DNA of 64,000 nt from Martinezella tropici (GCF_008370325.1 NZ_VNIP01000006.1:186001-250000); one strand, 5' to 3'; positions 9,022 to 18,130 are shown, counted from the stretch's first letter. Notes: a model not told the origin generated them from the sequence alone. Numbers and translations: made by a program.

Positions 9022-10942
9022 AAGCTTGAGCTGGCATTCTGCGTGCTCGGACTTATTTCGCAAGGTGGCCAAGGTTGCAGCCGTTGGCCTCCTTGCTTTG
9101 GCCGTTTCCACCCCTGTTTTCGTCGGCACTCCCTCGCAGGCCGGCGGTGAAACCCGCAGCCTCAAGATCTATTACGTCCACACCGGCGAAAAGGCCGTCA
9201 TCACCTACAAGCGCAATGGCAAGTTCGATCCGGACGGCCTGGAGAAGCTGAACCGCATCCTGCGCGACTGGCGCAAGAATCAGCCGACCAAGATGAATCC
9301 GCGGCTGTTCGATCTGATCTGGGAAGCCTACCGCGAAAGCGGTTCGCACGAATTCATCTATGTGATCTGCGGTTTCCGTTCGCCGGGCACCAATGAGATG
9401 CTGCGTACGCGCAATGCCCATACAGGCGTTGCGAAGAAGAGCCAGCACATGCTCGGCAACGCGATGGATTTCTACCTTCCGGACGTGAAGCTTTCCAAGC
9501 TGCGCGAAATCGGCATGAAGCTGCAGGTGGGCGGCGTCGGCTATTATCCGACCTCGGGTTCGCCTTTCGTCCATATGGACGTCGGCGGCGTGCGCGCCTG
9601 GCCGCGCATGGATCGCCAGGATCTCGTCCGCCTCTTCCCGGATGGCAAGACGATGCATATTCCCGCCGACGGCCGGCCGCTGCCGGGTTACCAGCAGGCG
9701 GTCGCCGATTACAAGCGCCGAGTGTCGTCCGACGATATCCAGATCGCCAGCTCCTCGTCGCCGCGTCGTGGCTTTTTTGCCCGCCTGTTTGGCGGCGGCG
9801 GTGCGGATGAGGAAGAGGACAATGCAGAAAGCGGCACGGCGGCAGCGCCGGTGGCCGTCGCTTCGGCTACACGTAAGGGTCAGCCGGCTCCGGCCGCGAG
9901 CGACGATGGTGACGATAGTGCCGCTCCCGTCCAAACTCCGGCCCAGGTTCAGGTTGCAAGCGTAAACGCGCCCGTTCCGCAGGTTCGCCCCGCCTTCGGC
10001 AATCAGCCTGCCGGCAGCGATGTTGCGTCCGCGCTTGTCTCGCCGTCGCGTAATGCCGCGCAGGACGCGCTTGCCGCTGCAATGCCGAACACGGACGATC
10101 AGCCGCAATATGCCGATCTTCGCTCCTATCACGTACCCGTTCCGGCCTTGCTCGATCGGCGTGCGCCTGGCGATGCCGAGCTGGCTTCGGCCGAGGCTGA
10201 CATGAAGGGCCAGGTCGCTTCCGTACCCGTGCCGGCACAACGCCCCGAAATCGCTGAAAACCTTTTGGCATCCACTGACGCGGATCAGGAAGCGCTCGAC
10301 GATCAGGCCGATGTCGCCGCGCTTTCGCCCTCGGTCGTCGCCGCCCTCGAACAAAGCCGGCCTGATCGATCCGATGCGAATGCAGCGGTAGTGCCGCCGC
10401 TTAACGATGTTGCGTCGAAAGATCAGATTACGCCGGTCAATGACGGAGCCGCGGGCGGGAACGGTGCCGCCCAGGCTATCGCTTCGGTCTTGCCGCAGCA
10501 GAGGCCCGCGCAGCAGATGCCGATGCAGGTGGCGGCGCTCGCGCCGATCCGCAACGAGGTCAAAGCCAGCAGCCGTCGTTTCAATGACAGCTTCGATACG
10601 GTGACCCCGCAGGAACGTCCGATTGCCGCCGGCATTGCGACCAAGGGCTCGCGGCCGAGCAGGCAGGACGCGGTAGAGGCCGATGCCGGCCGCGCTACCG
10701 TCACGACCGCACCGACCCTGACGGAGAAGATGATTTCGCAGTGGGCGATCGCAAAGGCCCGCGTCGAGATCGTCAATCGCCCGGTCAAGGCGCCGCGTTT
10801 CGTCAGCCCGACGCTGCGTGCCCAGCCGACCGCCGTCTACACGGATGGCTTCAAGATGCAGACAGCGTCGATCGATCCGGAACGTTTCAGCGGTTCCGCC
10901 GTGAATTTCCTCCAGGTGAAGAAGTTCAATTCGGTCGAATAG
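8990..10942 (+). CDS. Exported DUF882 (YcbK-like M15 peptidase fold) protein with long low-complexity tail
   Basis: The 650-residue protein has a signal-anchor or signal peptide around residues 25-50, then a DUF882 domain (about 55-215), a fold related to M15 zinc peptidases that act on peptidoglycan. Zinc-type motifs are visible as S-Q-H-M-L-G-N-A-M-D-F and P-F-V-H-M-D-V-G. The remaining roughly 430 residues are Ala/Pro/Gln/Val-rich and likely disordered or periplasm-spanning, with repeated V-P-x-x-R-P-type motifs. The only plausible starts are TTG codons: the frame upstream closes at a TGA at 8939. A GGGGA lies just before the TTG at 8990. Substrate unknown; a cell-wall role is inferred. 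Confidence 0.82.
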   Translation: MPNLSGNTKPKSLSWHSACSDLFRKVAKVAAVGLLALAVSTPVFVGTPSQAGGETRSLKIYYVHTGEKAVITYKRNGKFDPDGLEKLNRILRDWRKNQPTKMNPRLFDLIWEAYRESGSHEFIYVICGFRSPGTNEMLRTRNAHTGVAKKSQHMLGNAMDFYLPDVKLSKLREIGMKLQVGGVGYYPTSGSPFVHMDVGGVRAWPRMDRQDLVRLFPDGKTMHIPADGRPLPGYQQAVADYKRRVSSDDIQIASSSSPRRGFFARLFGGGGADEEEDNAESGTAAAPVAVASATRKGQPAPAASDDGDDSAAPVQTPAQVQVASVNAPVPQVRPAFGNQPAGSDVASALVSPSRNAAQDALAAAMPNTDDQPQYADLRSYHVPVPALLDRRAPGDAELASAEADMKGQVASVPVPAQRPEIAENLLASTDADQEALDDQADVAALSPSVVAALEQSRPDRSDANAAVVPPLNDVASKDQITPVNDGAAGGNGAAQAIASVLPQQRPAQQMPMQVAALAPIRNEVKASSRRFNDSFDTVTPQERPIAAGIATKGSRPSRQDAVEADAGRATVTTAPTLTEKMISQWAIAKARVEIVNRPVKAPRFVSPTLRAQPTAVYTDGFKMQTASIDPERFSGSAVNFLQVKKFNSVE

Positions 10943-10968
10943 GCTAAATTCCTGCTCTGTGCAGTTCC

Positions 10969-10994
10969 GGGGGAGCCGCTTTGGCTCCCTTTGC
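10969..10994 (+). terminator. Probable terminator after the DUF882 gene
   Basis: GGGAGCC, a short loop, then GGCTCCC followed by a short T run lies 27 bases after the stop codon. The stem is good, the T tract is weak. Confidence 0.6.
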
Positions 10995-11158
10995 ATATGG
11001 CGGGTGTAGCTGAGATGCAGTGCTGTTGCTCGCTGGTGACACCGCATCCGCTTTCAGGTTCAAGTCAGCTTTTATTCATCTCGGCTTCACGCTTCATTCA
11101 GCGTCGCTTCATTCAGCCGGATTAGGGCGGCAGTCTTTGCAAGGCTGGATATCCACGT

Positions 11159-11776
11159 TTGAACCGAAAGACGGCAATCATCATCGGTAATGGCAAGCTG
11201 CCGCGCGATCTCTCTGAGATCGTGGACAGAGCGGATTTCACGATGCGCTTCAACGAGCCGAAGGCGTCGATCGGCATGAGCGGATCGCGCACCGATATTC
11301 TCATGCTCGCAGCCTCCAGCAAGCCGATGCAACGCCGGCTGACGGATCCGGCCTTCTTGACCAGCGCCACCTTCAAGGCCGCAAAGGAGGTTGTGCTTGC
11401 CTACCATCCCGTCATCATCAGCAAATATCACCCCAAGCCCAATTTCCTTTCGCACCTGAAAGGCAGGCGAAGCGACTGGACGATGCGGACGATCGAACTC
11501 GTCGGCGCTGCTGGCAAGGAGATCCGCATCATGCCGCCGCAATTCTATATTGAAGGCTGTGCGGAGCTTGGTGTGAGCGAATGCCGAATGCGCCAACTCT
11601 TTCCAAGCACCGGCTTTTTCGGGATCCGCTATGTTCTGTCGCGTTTGCCCGCCGACGTGTGGGACGTCAAGCTGTGCGGCTTCAGCTGGGAGGGATGGAA
11701 GCGTCATGCCTGGCTGGATGAGCGCCGCTGGGTCGACGACAAGATGGCGAGCGGGCGCATCAGCCTGCTCGTCTAA
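11159..11776 (+). CDS. GT29-like (sialyltransferase-fold) protein
   Basis: The 205-residue protein shows three landmarks of the GT29 sialyltransferase fold. The first is an N-terminal block A-I-I-I-G-N-G-K followed by V-D-R-A-D-F-T-M-R-F-N (like sialylmotif L). The second is F-P-S-T-G-F-F-G-I-R-Y with a downstream L-C-G-F (like motif S). The third is H-A-W-L-D-E, the H-x4-E pattern of motif VS. It has no signal peptide or membrane segment, so a cytoplasmic enzyme acting on nucleotide-sugar donors is likely, though donor and acceptor are unknown. The start is a TTG with an AAGG-type ribosome binding site; no ATG is near. It is followed on the same strand by a GT25 enzyme and a polysaccharide deacetylase, suggesting surface-glycan synthesis. 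Confidence 0.7.
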   Translation: MNRKTAIIIGNGKLPRDLSEIVDRADFTMRFNEPKASIGMSGSRTDILMLAASSKPMQRRLTDPAFLTSATFKAAKEVVLAYHPVIISKYHPKPNFLSHLKGRRSDWTMRTIELVGAAGKEIRIMPPQFYIEGCAELGVSECRMRQLFPSTGFFGIRYVLSRLPADVWDVKLCGFSWEGWKRHAWLDERRWVDDKMASGRISLLV

Positions 11777-11895
11777 CCTTCCTTCAGTTGTCAGGCCGAT
11801 TGAAAACAACCGTTTTCAGTTTCGGCTCAGGTTTGCCTAAGCCCGCTTTCATTCACGGTTGCTAGAGCCTCGCGAAATTGACCGAGGTATTCTCA

Positions 11896-12738
11896 ATGCA
11901 AACCTACGAATTCAACCCGTCTTCGGCGATGCCGCTCGAAAGATCTCATACGGGATTCGAGTTCGATCATGGGCCCAATCCCGTCGGCGCCAGACTGGAA
12001 GAAGCCAAACAGCCCGTCATCCGCGGCTTCATCATTCATCTGGAGCGCGCCCGCGACCGCATGCCCCAGGTCGAGCGGCTTGCGGCCAGACTGCCGGTGC
12101 CAAGCGAGGTCATCGAGGCGGTCGACGGGCGCAGGCTGACGGATGGCGAAATCGAGCGCGTCTATCGCCGCCGACTGCAGAAGCCGTATTATCCCTTCGA
12201 AATGAGTATCGGCGAAGTCGCCTGTTTCCTGTCGCACCGCAAGACATGGGCCGCCATTGTCGAGCAGGGTATCGATGCCGGTCTCGTCTTCGAGGATGAC
12301 GTCGAGATCGATGATGCATTCCGGGCTGCCTTTGCCGCAGCCAAAGCTTGCCTGAAGCCGGGCTCGTTCATTCGTTTTCCATTCCGCATGGGCAAGGAGC
12401 ATGGCAAGTGCGTTCTCTCCGAGGGCGGGACCAACGTCATCCAGCCGATCCGGATCGGTCTCGGCATGGTGGCCCAGCTCATCAGCCGCGATGCGGCCAT
12501 CCGCCTGCTGGAGGCGACATCGGTTTTCGATCGGCCCGTGGATACGACCGTGCAGATGAGCTGGCTGACTCGCATATCTCCGCTGGCGGTCCTGCCGGGC
12601 GGTGTGCGCGAAATTTCTCCGCAGCTCGGCGGCAGCACCATCAAAGGCGACAAGACGTTGGCGGAGCGGCTTTCCAGGGAGGTGTTGCGGCCACTCTATC
12701 GCGCGAAAATAGCCCTTCGTTCGCGTCGCTTCATCTGA
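11896..12738 (+). CDS. Glycosyltransferase family 25
   Basis: GT25 enzymes transfer galactose or glucose during lipopolysaccharide core synthesis. The 280-residue protein has the family blocks I-I-H-L-E-R-A-x-D-R near residue 45, E-A-V-D-G-R, then G-E-V-A-C-F-L-S-H-R-K-T-W and the acidic metal-binding L-V-F-E-D-D-V-E. The ATG at 11896 is preferred because a GAGG ribosome binding site precedes it; a TTG at 11878 is in frame. It sits 119 bases after the GT29-like gene and 11 bases before the polysaccharide deacetylase, so the last two are probably one transcript. Confidence 0.88.
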   Translation: MQTYEFNPSSAMPLERSHTGFEFDHGPNPVGARLEEAKQPVIRGFIIHLERARDRMPQVERLAARLPVPSEVIEAVDGRRLTDGEIERVYRRRLQKPYYPFEMSIGEVACFLSHRKTWAAIVEQGIDAGLVFEDDVEIDDAFRAAFAAAKACLKPGSFIRFPFRMGKEHGKCVLSEGGTNVIQPIRIGLGMVAQLISRDAAIRLLEATSVFDRPVDTTVQMSWLTRISPLAVLPGGVREISPQLGGSTIKGDKTLAERLSREVLRPLYRAKIALRSRRFI

Positions 12739-12749
12739 GACGCCATATC

Positions 12750-13451
12750 ATGACCGTTCCAATCCTCGCTTATCATCAGATTGCGGTGCCGCCGTCGCGC
12801 AAGGCGCCGTACAGAAGCATGGTCGTTCATCCCGAAGCCTTCCATCGCCAGATGGAGTGGCTGAAAAGGCTTGGCATTCAGGGCATGACGCTGCGTGAGG
12901 CAATGCCCTACATCCGGGGTGAAAAGACCGGCAAGGTCGCCGCCATCACCTTCGACGATAGCTATGCCAATGTCTATGAGAATGCATTGCCCGTGTTGCA
13001 GGAGTTCGGCTTCACGGCCACGAATTTCGTGGTGGTGAACCAGATCGGCGGCAGCAATGTCTGGGATAAGCCCATCGGCGTGGCGCATGCGCCCTGCATG
13101 TCGGTCGAACAGTTGCGCCACTGGCATAGCCTGGGGCACGAGGTAGGATCGCACACGCTCGATCATGTGCGCCTCCCGCGATTGCCGATGGAAGAGGCGC
13201 GGCGCCAGATCACGCATTCGCGCGAGCTGCTTGAAGACCTGCTCGACGAGGGCGTCTCGTCCTTCTGTTTCCCCTATGGCGCCGAAACGCCGCTTGATCG
13301 CGTATTGACCTATGAGGCAGGCTATAGTGCGGCGACGACGACCCGGCGCGGCCGGGCGCGGCCGGCCGACGACCCGTTCGGTTTGCCGCGGGCGACCATC
13401 CGGCGCAACGACAGCTGGATGCATTTCGTCAAGAAATGTATCCTCGGGTAG
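12750..13451 (+). CDS. Polysaccharide deacetylase (NodB-homology, CE4)
   Basis: A 233-residue carbohydrate esterase of the NodB fold. Motif 1 is I-T-F-D-D (catalytic base and metal Asp), motif 2 is S-H-T-L-D-H (the two metal His), and motif 3 is F-C-F-P-Y-G. There is no signal peptide, so it probably acts in the cytoplasm or on an inner-leaflet glycan. The frame is open for another 134 codons upstream inside the GT25 gene, but the ATG at 12750 gives a normal family length and follows GT25 by 11 bases. Substrate likely an N-acetylated sugar of a surface polysaccharide made with the neighbouring glycosyltransferases (inference). Confidence 0.88.
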   Translation: MTVPILAYHQIAVPPSRKAPYRSMVVHPEAFHRQMEWLKRLGIQGMTLREAMPYIRGEKTGKVAAITFDDSYANVYENALPVLQEFGFTATNFVVVNQIGGSNVWDKPIGVAHAPCMSVEQLRHWHSLGHEVGSHTLDHVRLPRLPMEEARRQITHSRELLEDLLDEGVSSFCFPYGAETPLDRVLTYEAGYSAATTTRRGRARPADDPFGLPRATIRRNDSWMHFVKKCILG

Positions 13452-13476
13452 CGGGCTGCCGCCAGTTCGGCACCGG

Positions 13477-13746
13477 TTATGGCTGCTTTTTCGGTGCGGG
13501 AGCGTGCTCCGCGGTGGGCTGACCATTATGGTCGCTGAGCGTGATGGGGCTGCCGACATGGTTTCTCACCGGCGTCGCCGGCGGCATGAGGGTCCATGTG
13601 AAATAGGCGATCAGGCCGCAGACACCGAACAGAAAGACGGTGAGAATCGCCGGAATGGACCATTCTTTCGTGAACATCGGCGTCTGCCGGCCAGACTTGA
13701 ACGCGGCGCGGCGGCCGGCTGCCGCCTTATTGAGCTGTGTCGGCAT
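13477..13746 (-). CDS. Small hypothetical membrane protein, 89 aa
   Basis: Unrecognised family. One hydrophobic segment (about residues 25-50, I-P-A-I-L-T-V-F-L-F-G-V) predicts a single-pass inner-membrane protein with a basic N-terminus and a Pro/His-rich C-terminal tail ending in P-K-K-Q-P. The ATG at 13746 has an excellent GGAGG site five bases upstream. Its start overlaps the end of another small frame on the same strand by about 20 bases, which points to translational coupling if both are real. Confidence 0.6.
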   Translation of the reverse strand: MPTQLNKAAAGRRAAFKSGRQTPMFTKEWSIPAILTVFLFGVCGLIAYFTWTLMPPATPVRNHVGSPITLSDHNGQPTAEHAPAPKKQP

Positions 13747-13900
13747 CGTTGCCTCCAAAACCAGGCGTCCAGGCAGATTGGGGGCCGAGGCACATCAGCG
13801 TGACGGCGCATGGAATGCCCACCAGCCATTGCCTTGTTGCGAAGACCCGCTTGTGCACGATCTCTCTCCATTGTCTGTCTGGATGAAGCACGTACGACAT
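13727..13900 (-). CDS. Possible small protein, 57 aa
   Basis: Begins M-S-Y-V-L-H-P-D-R-Q-W and contains one moderately hydrophobic stretch (W-L-V-G-I-P-C-A-V-T-L-M-C-L), perhaps a membrane anchor. It overlaps the start of the 89-residue membrane protein. The ribosome binding site is poor and no family is recognised, so it could be spurious; the overlap with a well-initiated gene is the only support. Confidence 0.35.
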   Translation of the reverse strand: MSYVLHPDRQWREIVHKRVFATRQWLVGIPCAVTLMCLGPQSAWTPGFGGNDADTAQ

Positions 13901-14078
13901 TCGCCGTTTCAGCTCAATGCGGCAATTTGGTACGGGGTCGCGTGCCCGTTTACATGCCGTGCCGAGGTCAGCTACAGATGAAGAATGAGGCCCGCGCTGG
14001 CGGATTGGTGGGCCTCCCATCGTCTATCGTCGTGCGCGGTCGGATCGCTCTCCGATGCTTGCGCGCAGAGGAATTGGA

Positions 14079-15341
14079 ATGCCCATCGAGTCTTGGAAAG
14101 GCGGCGAGATCGACGTTGCCGTGATCGGTGCCGGAGCTGCGGGTGTGGGCGCTGCCCGCCAATTGCAGCGGCTTCGTCCGGATCTTTCCATCCTATTGCT
14201 GGAAGCCTCTGATCGCGTCGGCGGTCGCGCGCGCACGATCCATCCGTTCGGTGCGGATGGAACCGCGCTCGATCTCGGCTGCGGCTGGCTGCATGGCGCG
14301 CGCACCAATGCCTGGACTGCGATTGCCGAAGAGGTCGGCCTGACCGTCGATCGCACGCCCGCGCCCTGGAGCGACGGCGGGCATCGGCTCGAGCAAGATG
14401 ATCCCGCGGTAAAGGCTGCGGGCGCGGCCGTGAACGGATTTTTCGAACGGGCCTATGCCTATGAAGGCGAGGACGATGAGGATCTTTCGACCCTGGTGGC
14501 GCCCGACGATCCATGGAGTGAACGGATCCATGCCGTCGGGGCGTTCATGACCGGAGGAGAGCTCGACAAGTCATCGGTGATCGATCTCGGCCGCTATGAT
14601 CCAGGTCCTGGCCCGGATTGGCGGGTCCGGCAAGGCTACGGAACGCTGGTTGCGACCTATGGCCTGCCGGTGCCGACCGTCCTTGGCGTCGAGGTCAGTC
14701 GTATCGACCATAGTAGTGCCGGCCATATCGTGCTTTCCACGAGCAAGGGCGAGCTGCGGGCAAAGGCCGTTATCGTCACGGTCTCCACCAACGTCCTGGC
14801 GGCCGAACGCATTGCCTTCTGGCCGCCTTTGCCGGAGAAGATCGAGGCGGCGTCGCGGTTGCCGCTCGGCCTGGCAAACAAGCTTTTCATCCGCATCGCC
14901 GAAGCGGATATGTTTCCTGCCGATACGCATGTCATGGGATCGCAGCACAGCCGCCGGACAGGCGCCTATCAGCTGAGGCCGTTCGGCGCGCCTGTCATCG
15001 AAGCCTATTTTGCCGGTGATCTTGCGCTTGATCTGGAGCGGCAAGGCATGGAGGCGATGTTTGCTTTTTCGGTGGAACAGCTGAAGCGCGTCTTCGGTTC
15101 GGATGTCGGCGCAACACTGTCGCCCCTCATTATGTCCGCCTGGGCGGGTGAGCCCTTCGTCGGTGGGTCCTATTCCTACGCGACGCCCGGTGCGTCCGAT
15201 CTTCGCGGGGTATTGGTTGCCGCCCGGGACGATCGGTTGTTCTTTGCTGGGGAAGCCTGTTCAAGGGCGCGATATTCGACGGCGCATGGTGCCTATGAGA
15301 CTGGGGCCGCCGCCGCCGAAGCCGTTGCGAAAGTGCTGTGA
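14079..15341 (+). CDS. Flavin-dependent amine oxidase
   Basis: FAD enzyme that oxidises an amine; substrate unknown. The 420-residue protein starts with the dinucleotide-binding loop V-I-G-A-G-A-A-G-V-G-A-A and the L-L-L-E-A-S-D-R-V-G-G-R-A-R-T motif typical of monoamine/polyamine oxidases, and ends with L-F-F-A-G-E-A-C-S-R and T-A-H-G-A-Y-E-T-G, the C-terminal FAD-contact block. The ATG at 14079 is favoured by an AGAGGA site upstream; another in-frame ATG at 14055 is possible. No signal peptide, so cytoplasmic. It stands alone and is divergent from the small membrane-protein genes. Confidence 0.9.
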   Translation: MPIESWKGGEIDVAVIGAGAAGVGAARQLQRLRPDLSILLLEASDRVGGRARTIHPFGADGTALDLGCGWLHGARTNAWTAIAEEVGLTVDRTPAPWSDGGHRLEQDDPAVKAAGAAVNGFFERAYAYEGEDDEDLSTLVAPDDPWSERIHAVGAFMTGGELDKSSVIDLGRYDPGPGPDWRVRQGYGTLVATYGLPVPTVLGVEVSRIDHSSAGHIVLSTSKGELRAKAVIVTVSTNVLAAERIAFWPPLPEKIEAASRLPLGLANKLFIRIAEADMFPADTHVMGSQHSRRTGAYQLRPFGAPVIEAYFAGDLALDLERQGMEAMFAFSVEQLKRVFGSDVGATLSPLIMSAWAGEPFVGGSYSYATPGASDLRGVLVAARDDRLFFAGEACSRARYSTAHGAYETGAAAAEAVAKVL

Positions 15342-15521
15342 CGGGAAGCTGATAAGATGCGCGCCCCGGAAATCGCGATTTGCCTCATAAATTTCTGAAA
15401 ATCACACTTAAACTTGCGCAGGAACAGGCGTAAACGCAATCAAATACCACCCGATTTGATTTAAACCATCCTTCGGGAGATGGGCGGCGAAAGCCGCGAT
15501 AAAAGAAGCATTGGAGGAGCC

Positions 15522-16619
15522 ATGAGCAACGGCGACACGTTAACCTTCGCCATCGAGAAAAATCCGAATCCTGCAACGGCCAGCGAGCGCGAAGCGCTGC
15601 TGCAAAATCCGGGTTTCGGTCGCATCTTCACCGATCATATGGCGACGATCCACTATTCGCAGGACCGCGGCTGGCACAGCGCCAAGATCGAGGCGCGCAA
15701 GGCGCTGCCTCTCGATCCGGCGACCGTAGTTCTCCATTATGCGCAGGAAATCTTCGAAGGCATGAAGGCCTACCACCTGCCGGATGGCGGGGCGGCCCTC
15801 TTCCGTCCGAGCGCCAACGCACGGCGGTTCCAGAATTCGGCCGAGCGGCTGGCGATGCCGCGCCTGCCGGAAGAGCTCTTTGTCGAGTCCGTTCGCGAGC
15901 TGGTCAAGATCGAGCGTGAATGGATCCCAACCGCGGAAGGTTCGTCGCTCTATCTCCGGCCGTTCCTGATCGGTACGGAAGTTGCGCTCGGCACGAAGCC
16001 GTCGGCCGATTACCTCTATTGCGTCGTTGCTTCCCCCGTCGCCTCCTTTTTCAAGGGCGGCGGATCGGCCGTCACGCTCTGGGTCTCCGAGAATTTCACC
16101 CGCGCGGCTCCTGGCGGCACGGGTGCGGCCAAGTGCGGCGGCAATTATGCGGCAAGCCTTGCCGCATTGGCCGAAGGTCAGCGCGAAGGCTGCGATCAGG
16201 TGGTTTTCCTCGATGCCGTCGAAAAGCGCTGGATCGAGGAACTTGGCGGCATGAATGTCTTCTTCGTCTTCGACGATGGATCTTTGCAGACGCCGCCGCT
16301 GACCGGCACGATCCTGCCGGGCATCACGCGCGATTCGCTGATCAAGCTTGGGCGCGACATGGGCCTGACAGTCCGCGAAGAGCCCTATTCGATCGAGCAG
16401 TGGCAGGCCGATGCCGAGAGCGGCCGCCTGCGCGAATCCTTCGCTTGCGGCACGGCGGCTGTCGTGACGCCGATCGGCAAGGTGAAGGGCCGCAAACACA
16501 GCTTCACCATCGGCGATGGCAATGCCGGCGCGACGACACAGCGCCTGAAGGCAGCGCTGACCGATATTCAGTTCGGCCGGGCGCCGGATAAGAATGAGTG
16601 GCTGGACCGCCTGTTCTAG
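15522..16619 (+). CDS. ilvE: Branched-chain amino-acid aminotransferase
   Basis: PLP enzyme for the last step of leucine, isoleucine and valine synthesis. The 365-residue protein is the longer group of IlvE: A-Q-E-I-F-E-G-M-K-A-Y-H near residue 75, L-Y-L-R-P-F-L-I-G, the PLP lysine in G-G-T-G-A-A-K-C-G-G-N-Y-A-A-S, and the E-E-L-G-G-M-N-V-F-F block. The start has a strong GGAGGAG site five bases upstream. Single gene with a 180-base upstream region. Confidence 0.95.
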   Translation: MSNGDTLTFAIEKNPNPATASEREALLQNPGFGRIFTDHMATIHYSQDRGWHSAKIEARKALPLDPATVVLHYAQEIFEGMKAYHLPDGGAALFRPSANARRFQNSAERLAMPRLPEELFVESVRELVKIEREWIPTAEGSSLYLRPFLIGTEVALGTKPSADYLYCVVASPVASFFKGGGSAVTLWVSENFTRAAPGGTGAAKCGGNYAASLAALAEGQREGCDQVVFLDAVEKRWIEELGGMNVFFVFDDGSLQTPPLTGTILPGITRDSLIKLGRDMGLTVREEPYSIEQWQADAESGRLRESFACGTAAVVTPIGKVKGRKHSFTIGDGNAGATTQRLKAALTDIQFGRAPDKNEWLDRLF

Positions 16620-16925
16620 GCGGACCATGAACCGATACCCGGCGGGAAAGGCATATGAGCTCTCCCGCCGGCTCTGACACAAGAGATCGGATAGTCACCC
16701 GAACCATCGGAGTTGTTGTGATGACCAAGGTCAGCGAACGTCCCGGCGATGAGCTGGGCGAGGAGATCGGTTTTGTCGATGGTTGCAGTCATCGAGGTTC
16801 GCACCGCGGCGCTCAAACGAAGCTGATGGAAGTGCGGGTTTCCACAAGGTTTCGCTTGGGAAGCTGCGGCGCGGCACCTATGCTGCATGGATACCTGAAC
16901 GGACATTCCTGAAAGGAAGCCGGAC
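16620..16925. other. Gap between ilvE and nitronate monooxygenase
   Basis: No convincing gene, terminator or repeat was seen in these 306 bases. Short frames exist on both strands but lack ribosome binding sites and recognisable protein features. It probably holds the nitronate monooxygenase promoter. Confidence 0.5.
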
Positions 16926-17978
16926 GTGTCTGCCCCTACTGACGGCAATCTCTTTCGCCAACTCGATTTGAAGCACCCGTTGATCGTCGCGCCGATGGCC
17001 GGCGGTCCGTCGTCGGTGGAGCTCGTTGCGGCTGCTTCGGCGGCAGGAGCGCTCGGCGCCATGGGAGCGGCCTATTCCAATGCCGCTGCTATCGAGGCTT
17101 TCGCGGATCAGGTGCGCCAGCGAACCGAACGGCCGTTTTCGATCAATCTCTTCATTCCGCATTCGATTCCTGAGGTTGCGGCCGATCGGTTTGAGCACGC
17201 GGTGGCAGCGACCGCTCAGTATCGACAGGAACTGGAACTGCCTTCACCGCAGCTCGAGGCTCCCTATGAGGAGGATTTCGACGCGCAATTCGACGCCGTG
17301 TTGCGCGTCAAGCCAGCATGCTTCAGCTTCGTCTTCGGTCTGCTCTCCGCCGATCACGTCCGCGAGGCGAAAAAGGCTGGTATCCCGCTTATCGGCACCG
17401 CGACGACGCTCGAGGAGGCGAGGACGCTGGAAGACAGCGGTGTGGATGCAATCGTGCTGCAGGGCTTCGAAGCGGGCGGCCATCGCGGCATTTTCGATGC
17501 TGCGGCAGCGGATCCGGAAATCGGGGTGCGCGATCTCCTGGCGCAATGCGTCGGCACCATTCGCGTGCCGCTGATCGCAGCCGGCGGTATCATGACCTCA
17601 GGCGATATTCGCTCGGTGCTGCAAGCGGGCGCGCAGGCGGTCCAGATGGGCACGGCCTTCCTTGCCTGCGCGGAGGCCGGAACTTCGACCCCCTATCGCG
17701 GCAAGCTTCTCGAAACCTCCGAACGCAGGACGCGGACGACACGCGCTTTTTCGGGCCGATTTGCACGCGGCATCGAAAATCGTTTCATGGATGAGATGGA
17801 TGGCGAGCCGGACGCCATTCTCTCTTTTCCGGCGCAAAACAAATTCACGCGGGATATGCGCGGCGCATCGACGGCGAAGGGCTCACCGGATTTCCTGTCC
17901 CTCTGGTCGGGAACCGGCAGGGGTGAACTCTGGCAAGGCAGTGCTGCTGCGCTGATCAAGCGTCTCTTCGAAGATTGA
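16926..17978 (+). CDS. Nitronate monooxygenase family protein
   Basis: FMN-dependent TIM-barrel enzyme that detoxifies nitronates such as propionate 3-nitronate. The 350-residue protein shows P-L-I-V-A-P-M-A-G-G near the start, the G-F-E-A-G-G-H-R-G motif carrying the likely catalytic His, P-L-I-A-A-G-G-I in the phosphate-binding part and A-V-Q-M-G-T-A-F-L near the C-terminus. The start is a GTG with an AAAGGAAG site upstream. It is the last gene before the low-GC 18.1 kb insert and may have been beside the gapR group before insertion (inference). Confidence 0.9.
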   Translation: MSAPTDGNLFRQLDLKHPLIVAPMAGGPSSVELVAAASAAGALGAMGAAYSNAAAIEAFADQVRQRTERPFSINLFIPHSIPEVAADRFEHAVAATAQYRQELELPSPQLEAPYEEDFDAQFDAVLRVKPACFSFVFGLLSADHVREAKKAGIPLIGTATTLEEARTLEDSGVDAIVLQGFEAGGHRGIFDAAAADPEIGVRDLLAQCVGTIRVPLIAAGGIMTSGDIRSVLQAGAQAVQMGTAFLACAEAGTSTPYRGKLLETSERRTRTTRAFSGRFARGIENRFMDEMDGEPDAILSFPAQNKFTRDMRGASTAKGSPDFLSLWSGTGRGELWQGSAAALIKRLFED

Positions 17979-18130
17979 GGCGGTACCAGGTTCCAGATCT
18001 TCCGTTTTTCTTCAAATTGCGAAAACGCATCTATCGATGCACTCGGCCACTTGGATTTCGCCGAAGAATCTGGTTGAATTAAAACTTAAAATTGCTTTAG
18101 CTTCTCATTGAATTACTACTGAGGGGTAAC

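Noticed and set aside
9053..11047. 664-codon antisense frame over the DUF882 gene
   Set aside because: Long antisense frames are common in high-GC coding DNA; the translation shows only shuffled low-complexity content.
16655..17062. Short frames on both strands between ilvE and nitronate monooxygenase
   Set aside because: No ribosome binding sites, no recognisable protein pattern, and the minus-strand frame runs into the start of the next gene.
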